64,000 bases of DNA from Peptoniphilus_A hominis (GTDB lineage Bacteria; Bacillota; Clostridia; Tissierellales; Peptoniphilaceae): positions 218,331 through 282,330 of the forward strand of contig NZ_JBBMFO010000001.1 in NCBI RefSeq assembly GCF_040096015.1. The letters are read 5' to 3'. The position numbers and the translations under genes are program-made. Below the pieces are notes generated by a model that was given only the letters and a program-made list of their open reading frames with translations, did not search any database and was not told the origin of the DNA. Each line of letters starts with the position of its first letter. Within the stretch, counting starts at the first letter, position 1. Of this stretch, positions 17,212-25,659 are shown in pieces.

Positions 17212-18633
17212 TTATTTTTCTAAAAATTCTTTGTTATTTTTTGTCTTAGATAATTTATCTAAAAATTTTTCTGTCACATCTTCAATGTTGTCTTCATTTA
17301 AATTATTTCTAAATTCATAATTAAAGGCAAGTTCTTCCTTAGTCAACAAGAACTCTTCTTTCCTAGTGCCTGATTTTAAAATATCAATTGCTGGAAAAAT
17401 TCTTTTTTCTGAAAGACTTCTGTTGAGGTGAAGTTCCATATTGCCTGTTCCCTTAAACTCTTCGAAGATTACATCGTCCATCCTTGAACCAGTATCTACA
17501 AGAGCAGTGGCAAGGATTGTCAAACTTCCGCCCTCTTCAATGTTTCTTGCTGCGCCAAAAAATCTCTTTGGCTTGTGAAGAGACAATGGATCAAGTCCAC
17601 CTGAAAGAGTCTTTCCACTTGTAGGAGTAATTAAATTATAGGCACGAGAAAGTCTTGTAAGGGAGTCTAAAAGTATTACTACATCCTCTTTGTTTTCTAC
17701 TAATCTCTTTGCCCTATCGATTACCATTTCTGCAACTCGAGTGTGGTTTTTAGGATTTTCATCAAAGGTTGAATAGACAACTTCACCCTTGACTGATCTT
17801 TTCATGTCAGTAACCTCTTCCGGCCTTTCATCTACAAGAAGAACGATTAAGTGTAGATCAGGATAATTAGTATTTAAAGACTTAGAGATCTTTTTTAATA
17901 GAGTTGTCTTTCCTGATTTTGGTTGTGAAACTATGAGTCCCCTTTGACCTAGACCAACTGGTGAGAGTAAATCAATTACTCTCATGGCAATGTCTTCTTC
18001 CTCTGTTTCAAGATTTATTTTCTTCTTAGGATAAATTGGTGTCAAGTTATCAAAAAATGGTCTATTTAAAATTTTTGATGGGTGCATGCCATTTACTGAT
18101 TTAATAAATAGGAGGGCGTTGAAATTTTCTCCATCCTTTGGAGGTGACTTGATTCCAAGAATTTCGTCGCCATTTCTTAGCCTAAATTTTCTAATTTGCG
18201 ATGGAGATACATAAATGTCTTCTTCGCTTGGAAGATAATTAATTCTTCTCAAAAATCCATAGCCATCTTGATGTAGCTCCAAAATACCCTTGACATAGTC
18301 CTTGTCTTCTAAATTTTTTAATGTTTCTTGAGCATTTTCAGAAAGGTCTAATTTCTCTATTTTTTCATTTTCTCTTAGTGAGTTTATTTTTTTAATTAAG
18401 TCTTCCTTCTTTAAATTGTAGGATTTTTCTATTCCATAATCCTTTGCAATTTCCCTAAGCTCAGCTACCTTTAATTTGTCTAAAGGCATATCTTTTATTG
18501 GCAATTCTCCTCTTATAATATAGTGCTTCAAATCATCAATATGGTAATTATCTGCATCTTTTAAACCCAAGGATTTAGAAATTCTCCTCAAATCATCAAT
18601 TGATTTATTTTTTAATTCATTGTCATTACTCAT
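17212..18633 (-). CDS. rho: Transcription termination factor Rho
   Basis: Hexameric RNA helicase that ends transcription. 473 residues. N-terminal helical part has two SAP/Rho_N-like stretches (SIDDLRRISKSLGLKD; KVAELREIAKDYGIEK), then the cold-shock-like RNA-binding domain (LELHQDGYGFLRRINYLPS), then the ATPase with P-loop VSQPKSGKTTLLK and LLDSLTRLSRAYN. It is last in the FHA-to-rho operon. No Shine-Dalgarno is visible: the ATG lies 6 nt after the glpX stop in AT-rich sequence, so translation may depend on coupling. Confidence 0.97.
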   Translation of the reverse strand: MSNDNELKNKSIDDLRRISKSLGLKDADNYHIDDLKHYIIRGELPIKDMPLDKLKVAELREIAKDYGIEKSYNLKKEDLIKKINSLRENEKIEKLDLSENAQETLKNLEDKDYVKGILELHQDGYGFLRRINYLPSEEDIYVSPSQIRKFRLRNGDEILGIKSPPKDGENFNALLFIKSVNGMHPSKILNRPFFDNLTPIYPKKKINLETEEEDIAMRVIDLLSPVGLGQRGLIVSQPKSGKTTLLKKISKSLNTNYPDLHLIVLLVDERPEEVTDMKRSVKGEVVYSTFDENPKNHTRVAEMVIDRAKRLVENKEDVVILLDSLTRLSRAYNLITPTSGKTLSGGLDPLSLHKPKRFFGAARNIEEGGSLTILATALVDTGSRMDDVIFEEFKGTGNMELHLNRSLSEKRIFPAIDILKSGTRKEEFLLTKEELAFNYEFRNNLNEDNIEDVTEKFLDKLSKTKNNKEFLEK

Positions 18634-18639
18634 AATAAA

Positions 18640-19605
18640 TTATTTAGCGTAGTCTGGTTTTAAGTCAAGGGAATGGATTGATTTAATAAATCTTTGAGTT
18701 CCACTTGGAAGTCTTAAAACTAAGGTGTCAGTTTTTGCCTTATTGTCTCCGTAATATTTTACTCCTTCAAGAATTTCTCCTGAAGTGATGCCAGTTACTG
18801 AGAAAATAACTTCATTGCCCTTTACTAAATCTTCAATTGTATAAACTTTTTTCAAGTCTGAATCTAAGTCTCTACATCTTTGTTCTTGTTTTTCATCTGT
18901 TGGATGAAGTCTTCCTTGGAAATCTCCACCTAAACATTTTAGAGCTGCTGCAGCAATAACACCTTCAGGCGCACCGCCACGACCAATAACAAGGTCCACT
19001 CCAGAATCTTCATAACAAGTTTCAATAGCTGTAACTACATCTCCGTCAGATACTTTTTTAACTCTTGCACCAATAGAAATAATTTCATTTATTAAGTCTT
19101 CGTGTCTTGGTCTATCAAGAACTGCAACAACTATGTCATCAATATTTTTGTTAAGTGCCTTTGCAACTCTCTTGATATTTTCTGATGGAGTATCATCTAA
19201 CTTTATAAGTCCCTTAGCCTTAGGTCCGCAAGCAATTTTGTCCATATAAATATCAGGAGCATTTAAAAGGCATCCCTTTGGAGCTACAGCCAAAACAGCA
19301 ATAGAATTATCCATACCATTGGCAATAGAATTTGTTCCGTCAATTGGGTCAACGGCAATGTCTACTTCTTCTTCCCCATCTTTTGTGCCAATTTTTTCGC
19401 CAATGTATAGCATAGGAGCTTCATCAATTTCTCCTTCACCTATTACAACAGTTCCGTCAATATCAACTGTGTCAAACATTCTTCTCATGGCATCCACTGC
19501 AGCGCCATCTGCTGCGTTTTTGTCACCCTTTCCAAGCCATTTGCCTGCTGAAAGTGCTGCTGCTTCTGTTACTCTTGCTAAGTTTAATGCTAAATTTCTG
19601 TCCAT
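18640..19605 (-). CDS. glpX: Fructose-1,6-bisphosphatase, class II (GlpX)
   Basis: Removes the 1-phosphate of fructose-1,6-bisphosphate in gluconeogenesis. 321 residues with family motifs GEGEIDEAPMLYIGE, DPIDGTNSIANG and GRGGAPEGVIAAAALK. ATG with AAGGAG. It lies between a transaldolase-like gene and rho; the two sugar-phosphate enzymes both act around fructose-6-phosphate. Confidence 0.96.
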   Translation of the reverse strand: MDRNLALNLARVTEAAALSAGKWLGKGDKNAADGAAVDAMRRMFDTVDIDGTVVIGEGEIDEAPMLYIGEKIGTKDGEEEVDIAVDPIDGTNSIANGMDNSIAVLAVAPKGCLLNAPDIYMDKIACGPKAKGLIKLDDTPSENIKRVAKALNKNIDDIVVAVLDRPRHEDLINEIISIGARVKKVSDGDVVTAIETCYEDSGVDLVIGRGGAPEGVIAAAALKCLGGDFQGRLHPTDEKQEQRCRDLDSDLKKVYTIEDLVKGNEVIFSVTGITSGEILEGVKYYGDNKAKTDTLVLRLPSGTQRFIKSIHSLDLKPDYAK

Positions 19606-19606
19606 C

Positions 19607-20260
19607 TTATTTCTCCTTTGTCTTTACATTTTTAAAATCTTCTAAAAATTTTTCTAAACCACTATCTGTCAATTGATGCTTAATCATTTCTTTAAATATT
19701 TTATATGGAATTGTTGCAATATCAGCACCAGTTCTTGCAACATCTTCTACATGATTAATGTGTCTTATGCTTGCCGCAATAATTTTAGTTTCATATCCAT
19801 ACTCTTTAAAAATATAGGCAATATCAGCCACAAGATCCATGCCAGATTCACCAATATCGTCTAGTCTTCCCATAAAAGGACTTACGAAAGTAGCTCCAGC
19901 ATTTGCTGCATGAAGAGCCTGTGAAACTGAAAATACTAAAGTGACATTGGTTCTTATGCCATCTTTACTTAAAATACTTACAGCCTTAAGTCCTTCTTCA
20001 ATCATGGGAATTTTTATTACAATATTTTTGGAAATTTTAGCAAGTTCTCTCGCCTCTTTAAGCATTCCATCTAAGTCTGTAGAAATAACTTCTGCTGAAA
20101 TATCTCCATCAACAATATCTGAAATTTCTTTAATTACATCTTCAAAAACTCCACCACTCTTTGCAATTAAACTTGGATTAGTTGTAACTCCAGAAAGCAC
20201 TCCCCAAGAATTAATTTCGCGTATTTCTTCGATATTTGCTGTGTCAATAAAAAATTTCAT
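19607..20260 (-). CDS. Transaldolase-like protein (TalC / fructose-6-phosphate aldolase family)
   Basis: 217-residue small TIM barrel with start MKFFIDTANIEEIREI, VTTNPSLIAKSG and the Schiff-base lysine in KIPMIEEGLKA. Short transaldolases and fructose-6-phosphate aldolases share this fold and cannot be separated safely by eye. ATG with a weak SD. It overlaps neither neighbour: 5 nt after ispF, 1 nt before glpX. Confidence 0.93.
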   Translation of the reverse strand: MKFFIDTANIEEIREINSWGVLSGVTTNPSLIAKSGGVFEDVIKEISDIVDGDISAEVISTDLDGMLKEARELAKISKNIVIKIPMIEEGLKAVSILSKDGIRTNVTLVFSVSQALHAANAGATFVSPFMGRLDDIGESGMDLVADIAYIFKEYGYETKIIAASIRHINHVEDVARTGADIATIPYKIFKEMIKHQLTDSGLEKFLEDFKNVKTKEK

Positions 20261-20265
20261 CTTTT

Positions 20266-20742
20266 TTAATCATCCCTTTCAAGTAAACATACTGCTTCTG
20301 AGGAAATTCCCTCTCCTCTGCCAATAAAACCAAGTTTTTCAGTTGTTGTCGCCTTTATAGAAATATTTTCTACATCAGTATTTAAAATTTCAGCAATAAC
20401 CTTTTTCATGTCATCAATATAAGGTGCCAGCTTTGGCTTTTGGCAAGCAATAACTGAGTCTATATTTCCAATTTTATAGTTTTTCCCTTTCATTATTTCA
20501 TAAACTCTCTTTAAAAGAATTTTTGAATCAATATCCTTGTATTCATTGTCAGTATCCGGAAAATGATGGCCAATGTCACGAAGGGCAAGGGCTCCTAAAA
20601 TTGAATCCATAATTGCGTGGATAAGCACATCTGCATCTGAATGACCAAGAAGTCCTTTCTCATAGGGGATTTCTATGCCGCCAATAAAAAGTTTCCTATC
20701 ATCTACCAACTTGTGGACATCATAACCAATTCCTATTCTCAT
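20266..20742 (-). CDS. ispF: 2-C-methyl-D-erythritol 2,4-cyclodiphosphate synthase
   Basis: MEP-pathway enzyme forming MEcPP. 158 residues. Metal-binding GIGYDVHKL, LLGHSDADVLIHAIMDS, HFPDTD and the C-terminal KATTTEKLGFIGRGEGI are all present. Its ATG overlaps the ispD stop (ATGA), so the two are coupled. Confidence 0.97.
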   Translation of the reverse strand: MRIGIGYDVHKLVDDRKLFIGGIEIPYEKGLLGHSDADVLIHAIMDSILGALALRDIGHHFPDTDNEYKDIDSKILLKRVYEIMKGKNYKIGNIDSVIACQKPKLAPYIDDMKKVIAEILNTDVENISIKATTTEKLGFIGRGEGISSEAVCLLERDD

Positions 20743-21440
20743 GTCTTCACCTTCTTCACAAGTATATTTGCAATAGATAAATCTTCTCTTGTAGTAATTT
20801 TTATATTGTCATAGGAGTTGTAAATTAATTTTACCTTGACTCCAGTTTTTTCAACTAAGGAACAATCATCAGTCCCATAATAACCTTCTGAATAAGCTTG
20901 TTCATAGGCTTTTATAAGAATTTCTTTTTTAAAAACTTGTGGAGTTTGAACTTGCCAAAGTCTATTCCTATTTGGCGTATAATCAACTATTTCTCCATCC
21001 ATGGAGACCTTTATAGTGTCCTTAACAGGATTTGCCAAGACTGTTGCCCCAGTTTCCATTACACTTTCAATGGCTTCGTCAATTTTTTCTACTGAAACAA
21101 AGGGCCTTGCACCGTCATGAGTAAGGACTATGTCAGTTTCCTCAGGCATATTTAATAGACCGTTATTTATAGAATCTTGCCTCTCTTTGCCTCCGTAGAC
21201 AATTTTATAGTTCATGTTGATTTTGTATTTATCAATTATGTCATTTACATAGTGCATGTCGCTTTTCTTTACGATTAAGATCAAAAAGTCAACATACTTA
21301 GATTTTTCAATTTTTTTAATAGTATGAGCAAGAATTGGCTTTCCATCAATGGCAAGGAATTGCTTGTTAATTCCCATTTTCATCCTCTTGCCCATGCCTG
21401 CTGCTGCAACAAAGGCTGTTACAAAATTATTATTAAACAT
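20739..21440 (-). CDS. ispD: 2-C-methyl-D-erythritol 4-phosphate cytidylyltransferase
   Basis: Transfers CMP to MEP. CTP-binding AAAGMGKRMKMGINKQF, HDGARPFVS and the C-terminal KITTREDLSIA. I choose the ATG at 21440 (233 residues): it starts MFNNNFVTAFVAAAG, the family start, and has GAAGAAGAG just upstream. An in-frame TTG six codons earlier would overlap the preceding PBP gene. Its product feeds IspF through IspE, which is not in the window. Confidence 0.96.
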   Translation of the reverse strand: MFNNNFVTAFVAAAGMGKRMKMGINKQFLAIDGKPILAHTIKKIEKSKYVDFLILIVKKSDMHYVNDIIDKYKINMNYKIVYGGKERQDSINNGLLNMPEETDIVLTHDGARPFVSVEKIDEAIESVMETGATVLANPVKDTIKVSMDGEIVDYTPNRNRLWQVQTPQVFKKEILIKAYEQAYSEGYYGTDDCSLVEKTGVKVKLIYNSYDNIKITTREDLSIANILVKKVKT

Positions 21441-21444
21441 GGCA

Positions 21445-22887
21445 TCACTCTTCTTCAAGCTGCAAATTATTTACAGCGTATTTTAAAAGTTCACCTGCTA
21501 TAGGAGCTGCAGCTTGTGACCCAAAATCCTTTACATTTGGAATTACAACTGCAATTGCAACCTTTGGATCATCTGCTGGAGCAAAGCCAACGAACCAGGC
21601 GTTGTTTGTTCCTTCTTTTAAGTCTAGTTGTGCAGTACCAGTCTTCCCTGCAACCTTCATGCCAGATACATAGGCTTCTGTACCAGTACCATTGTTGACA
21701 ACATTTATCATATATTTTGTAATTTGATCTGCATTTTCCTTAGAAGTAACTTCACTTAAAACTGTTGGTGTATTTCTCACAACATTCTTGCCATCAGAAG
21801 AATCAATTCTCTTAACTATGTGAGGTTGCATCATTACTCCATCATTAGCAATAGTTGATGCCACCATGCACATTTCCAGAGGCGTAACTAAAAGCGTATC
21901 ATGACCAATTCCTGCAGCTCCAAGTGCAGTTTTATCAAAGCCACTTCTCTTATAGTCCCAAGTCGAAGTTTCTAGTGGAAGTTCAAATTCAACTTTTTTA
22001 TTAATCATGTATTTTTCTGCAACTTGTGACATTACATCTATGCCCATGTCTACAGATTTTCTTACGAAGTAAGTGTTTAATGAATTTGTAAATGCCTTTT
22101 TAAGGTCAACTCTTCCATAAGTTTTATTTCCGGCATTTTTAAACTCACGACCATTGTCAATTTTTTCCACACCTTCATCTGTATATTTTTGAGAAATTCC
22201 AGACTCAAGAATAGCAGTTGTTGTTACTATTTTAAAAACTGAACCAGGTGCAAACTTGCCCTTTGTTGAAGCATTAAAGAGAGCACCATTGTTTGCCTCA
22301 TTAATAGCTTGCATATCTTTGGCTATGTTTTGAGAATTAAAATCTGGCAAAGACACCATTGAAAGAACCTCTCCAGTTTTTGGATTCATAATGACAACTG
22401 AACCTTTTTCAGCTTTTGATGATAAGACAGATCTTGTCTTTTCTTGAAGATCTGTGTCTGTAGTTAAAGTTACATCGTCTCCAGCGTAGGGATCGTAATT
22501 TTTATTTATTATCGATTTAAAGGTCTTTAAAATTTTAGAGCCTTCTTTTCCTACAAGATAACTATTTAACTCTTTCTCTAGTCCATACTTGTCGACAATT
22601 TTGTCAGAATATCCAATAATATGAGAATAAATAACGGGTTGATTATAAATTCTGTGATAATTATATTTTTCTCCATTGGAATAGGCAAGGACCTCGTGAT
22701 TTCTATCGTAAATAGTTCCCCTCTTGACAGAATTTTCTCTAAGTTCACTTCTTCTATTGGCTGGATGATTTATAATATCTCCTGCCTTAAAAACTGTGAA
22801 ATAAGTTAAATAAATTATTGGAGCAACTAATAGCATTATTAAAAAAACAAGTAAAACTAAAATTCTCTTATTGTCTTTACTATTCAT
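21445..22887 (-). CDS. Penicillin-binding protein, transpeptidase (PbpA/FtsI type)
   Basis: Class B PBP, 480 residues. One N-terminal membrane anchor (about 8-30), a short dimerisation domain and a transpeptidase domain with active-site SxxK in FAPGSVFKIV, SxN as SLN and KTGTAQ. It resembles the short PbpA/SpoVD-like PBPs that pair with a SEDS polymerase. The ATG overlaps the end of the upstream rodA/ftsW-type gene by 8 nt, which ties the two as a glycosyltransferase-transpeptidase pair. Confidence 0.94.
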   Translation of the reverse strand: MNSKDNKRILVLLVFLIMLLVAPIIYLTYFTVFKAGDIINHPANRRSELRENSVKRGTIYDRNHEVLAYSNGEKYNYHRIYNQPVIYSHIIGYSDKIVDKYGLEKELNSYLVGKEGSKILKTFKSIINKNYDPYAGDDVTLTTDTDLQEKTRSVLSSKAEKGSVVIMNPKTGEVLSMVSLPDFNSQNIAKDMQAINEANNGALFNASTKGKFAPGSVFKIVTTTAILESGISQKYTDEGVEKIDNGREFKNAGNKTYGRVDLKKAFTNSLNTYFVRKSVDMGIDVMSQVAEKYMINKKVEFELPLETSTWDYKRSGFDKTALGAAGIGHDTLLVTPLEMCMVASTIANDGVMMQPHIVKRIDSSDGKNVVRNTPTVLSEVTSKENADQITKYMINVVNNGTGTEAYVSGMKVAGKTGTAQLDLKEGTNNAWFVGFAPADDPKVAIAVVIPNVKDFGSQAAAPIAGELLKYAVNNLQLEEE

Positions 22888-24145
22888 TGTCTATTCCCCT
22901 ATCGTATTTGTATGATAAATCTTCGCTGGTAACCTGAAGTATTCCCAGTAAAATAAAACTAGAGATCATTGAGCTTCCTCCATAGGATATAAAAGGAAGT
23001 GTGAGCCCAGTCATTGGTATTAATTTTATTACTCCACCAATATTTAGGAAAGCTTGCACTGTAAATAGGATGGCAACTGCAAGGGCAAGAATTCTGTAAA
23101 ATAAGTATTCTTGATTTAGTGCAATCTTAATAGCCCTATAAACTAAAAGCATGTAGAGCATGATTATTCCTATTCCAGTAAGTATTCCCATCTCCTCACA
23201 AATTGCAGAAAAAATCACATCAGAGTGAGCAAGGGTAATTTGTTTTGGATAGCCAAGTCCAATTCCTTGACCAAAAAATCCACCCTCACTTATGCCAAAT
23301 AGTGACTGTACAATTTGTCTAGCATCATTCACAACCTTATCAGCTGTCCATGGATTTAGCCATATATCCACTCTTTTCCTAACATGAGAGAATAAAAAGT
23401 AACCAACAACTGAACCAATTATCATTAGTCCAATATTGACTAAAATTGAAACCCTATCCTCGTCATAAATATACTGAAGGAGTGTGTAGATAGCTACGAA
23501 TATAGCAGCAGTTCCCAAGTCTCTTTGAATAAATAAAAAGCCCACAAAAATATATATTACTCCCATCAAGTAATATGAAGTGTACTTATAATTTAATTTT
23601 TTAAGTCTATTTTGGAATGTTGTATAAAAAGAAGCTATTAAAAATATAACTAAAATCTTAGTAAATTCTGACAACTGAATTGTAATTCCTTCAGAAATTT
23701 CTATCCAGTTTTTAGCACCATATTTATCTGGAGCAAGAATAATTGTTAGTAAGAAAAATAAAATTGAAAGCCCTAAATAAAGACCTGTCATATACTCAAG
23801 CCTTCTCATGGCCCTAATTATAAAATAAGTTAAGTAAAAAACTAATATACCTGCTAGTACCCAAATAAGTTGCCTCAATCCAAGTTTTGGCGACAATCTG
23901 TATATAGTTATAATTCCTAGACTTAAAAGCATGGAGACTATTAAAAATATATAATTGTCTCCTGAAGATACTTTACCTAGAACTAAATTTGAAATATATA
24001 CGATTAAAATCAAACCCAAAAATAAAATAACTATGTACTTGTCAACATTGTTATTGTTGTAAGAAAATAACAATAAAATACTTAGAATTTCAAAAATCAA
24101 GAGAAGATTTCTAGGTTTTCGTTGTTTTAAAATATTATCTAACAC
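22880..24145 (-). CDS. SEDS peptidoglycan glycosyltransferase (RodA/FtsW family)
   Basis: Polymerises lipid II. 421 residues, about ten membrane segments, with C-terminal motifs IPMTGLTLPFISYGGSSM and the loop region GQGIGLGYPKQ. GTG start at 24145 with AAAGGTG. Sequence alone does not settle elongation (RodA) versus division (FtsW). It lies between an FHA protein and a class B PBP, an arrangement like actinobacterial fhaB-rodA-pbpA but without the kinase and phosphatase genes. Confidence 0.93.
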   Translation of the reverse strand: MLDNILKQRKPRNLLLIFEILSILLLFSYNNNNVDKYIVILFLGLILIVYISNLVLGKVSSGDNYIFLIVSMLLSLGIITIYRLSPKLGLRQLIWVLAGILVFYLTYFIIRAMRRLEYMTGLYLGLSILFFLLTIILAPDKYGAKNWIEISEGITIQLSEFTKILVIFLIASFYTTFQNRLKKLNYKYTSYYLMGVIYIFVGFLFIQRDLGTAAIFVAIYTLLQYIYDEDRVSILVNIGLMIIGSVVGYFLFSHVRKRVDIWLNPWTADKVVNDARQIVQSLFGISEGGFFGQGIGLGYPKQITLAHSDVIFSAICEEMGILTGIGIIMLYMLLVYRAIKIALNQEYLFYRILALAVAILFTVQAFLNIGGVIKLIPMTGLTLPFISYGGSSMISSFILLGILQVTSEDLSYKYDRGIDNE

Positions 24146-24149
24146 TTTT

Positions 24150-24590
24150 TCACCTTTTATCTACAAAAATAAATTGAATAAATCCAACTCCAATTTTGTC
24201 ATTATTTTGAAGTTCAATTAACTCATTAGGATCAATTTTTGCACCATTTAAAAAAGTTCCATTGGCAGACCCAAGGTCCTCAATATAATAAGCCTCACTG
24301 TCATCATGAATTTTTAAATGGTTTTTACTTACGAATTTATCTTTTATAACTATGTCATTTCTTGAACTTCTGCCAAGAGTTAAGTCACCATCAATTACAT
24401 AATACTCCTGCATTTTAAAGTCCAAGGAATCAAGTCTATTCACTACTTTTAAATAAGCATCGTCAAGAGAGTCTCCCCTATTTGTCATGCTTTTTACATC
24501 AAGATACATTAATCTTAATATACTAAAAATAAAAAGATAAATTAAGATTATAAAAACATATCTCAACACTTGCGAGATTAACTCAAACAT
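24150..24590 (-). CDS. Membrane-anchored FHA-domain protein
   Basis: 146 residues. N-terminal membrane segment (about 8-28), then a C-terminal FHA domain (about 65-140) with GRSSRNDIVIKD, VSKNHLKI and DLGSANGTFLNG, the phosphothreonine-binding residues. First gene of the operon, so probably a regulator or scaffold for the downstream SEDS-PBP pair. No Ser/Thr kinase is encoded in this window. ATG with GAGGTG. Confidence 0.93.
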   Translation of the reverse strand: MFELISQVLRYVFIILIYLFIFSILRLMYLDVKSMTNRGDSLDDAYLKVVNRLDSLDFKMQEYYVIDGDLTLGRSSRNDIVIKDKFVSKNHLKIHDDSEAYYIEDLGSANGTFLNGAKIDPNELIELQNNDKIGVGFIQFIFVDKR

Positions 24591-24621
24591 ATTGCACCTC
24601 TTTTGTCTTAAACTCTATATA

Positions 24622-24650
24622 ATTATATACTCTTTGCTTTTATTTTTCCA
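24622..24650 (-). promoter_or_regulatory. Promoter for the FHA-to-rho operon
   Basis: Minus strand TGGAAA (24645-24650), 17-base spacer, TATAAT (24622-24627), about 30 nt upstream of the FHA gene start. Confidence 0.5.
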
Positions 24651-24671
24651 CATTTTGTTAATTTAGATGAA

Positions 24672-24701
24672 TTGGGGATTTTTCAAATTTTATGTTAAAA
24701 T
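24672..24701 (+). promoter_or_regulatory. Possible promoter for recX
   Basis: TTGGGG (24672-24677), 18-base spacer, TAAAAT (24696-24701); it would give a very short leader before the recX ATG at 24717. Confidence 0.4.
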
Positions 24702-24716
24702 TAATTTGGTGATAAA

Positions 24717-25334
24717 ATGATTATATCAAATATAAGTTTTGAAAAGAAAAAATTTCACATTCACTTTGACAGCGGCGAGGAAATTGAAATTTCTGAAGAA
24801 ACTCTTATTGAGTTTGGACTCTATAAGGGTCAAGAAGTTGAAGATGAAATTATAGATAAATTAAAATTTGAAGATGAAAAGACTGAAGCACTTCTTTTAT
24901 CCTATAGATTTTTGCAAAGAAATAAGACTGAAAAACAGCTCATTGACTACTTGTATAAAAATAAAATTAGTGGCGAAATTATTGATACTGTTATTCCAAT
25001 TTTAAATGAGAAAAAATATTTAAATGACGAAGACTATGCAAGGCGCTACTTAAATGATGCCATGAATATAAAAAAATACGGTAAAATAAAGATCATTTAT
25101 ATGCTAAGGTCTAAGGGAATTAAAAATGACATAATAGAAAAAATTATGACTGATTATGACTATGAAACTGAATACCTTAATGCAGAAGACCTTCTCAGCA
25201 AAAAGTTAGATGCTGAGGAAAAGGACCCTAAAAAAATAAATTCTGCAAAAAAATATTTGCAGGGTCGGGGCTTTGAATTTGAGATTATAAATTTTGCAGT
25301 TGATGAGTTTTTAGGGGGAGACTTAAATGTCTAG
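24717..25334 (+). CDS. recX: RecX family regulatory protein
   Basis: Modulator of RecA filaments. 205 residues, all-helical, with the repeated three-helix motifs (LLSYRFLQRNKTEKQLIDYL; YLNDEDYARRYLNDAM; LQGRGFEFEIINFAVDEF). ATG with GGTGAT. Its end overlaps the following GIY-YIG gene by 8 nt. recA is not in the window. Confidence 0.9.
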   Translation: MIISNISFEKKKFHIHFDSGEEIEISEETLIEFGLYKGQEVEDEIIDKLKFEDEKTEALLLSYRFLQRNKTEKQLIDYLYKNKISGEIIDTVIPILNEKKYLNDEDYARRYLNDAMNIKKYGKIKIIYMLRSKGIKNDIIEKIMTDYDYETEYLNAEDLLSKKLDAEEKDPKKINSAKKYLQGRGFEFEIINFAVDEFLGGDLNV

Positions 25335-25623
25335 CTTCGTATATATTTTAAAGTGTGGAGACGACAGCTTCTACACTGGCTACACCAATGACTTAGACAA
25401 GAGACTTAAGTCTCACAATAAGGGCATTGCATCAAAGTATACTGCCTCAAGACTCCCCCTTGTAATGGTCTTTAGTGAAAAGTGCAAGGATAAATCCGAC
25501 GCCCTAAAAAAAGAATATTTTATAAAAACTTTAAGCCGCAAAGATAAAATTAAGTTAATTGAAAAAAATTTATCCCTTCAAGACTTGTATGATGAATATC
25601 TTTTAAAAAAGACTGAAAAATAA
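25327..25623 (+). CDS. GIY-YIG domain protein (UPF0213 / YhbQ-like)
   Basis: 98-residue single-domain GIY-YIG nuclease-fold protein: FVYILKCGDDSFYTGYTNDL with catalytic Tyr and KRLKSHN, ending in a Lys-rich tail. Members are thought to act on nucleic acids; substrates are not settled. Overlap with recX suggests co-translation and a DNA-repair role. Confidence 0.9.
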   Translation: MSSFVYILKCGDDSFYTGYTNDLDKRLKSHNKGIASKYTASRLPLVMVFSEKCKDKSDALKKEYFIKTLSRKDKIKLIEKNLSLQDLYDEYLLKKTEK

Positions 25624-25624
25624 A

Positions 25625-25655
25625 AACTGACTCTAATTTTTTTATAGAGTCAGTT
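25625..25655. terminator. Bidirectional terminator between the GIY-YIG gene and herA
   Basis: Perfect 11-bp stem AACTGACTCTA / TAGAGTCAGTT with a T-rich loop, T8 on the plus strand side and an A run on the other. It serves the two convergent operons. Confidence 0.88.
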
Positions 25656-25659
25656 TTTT

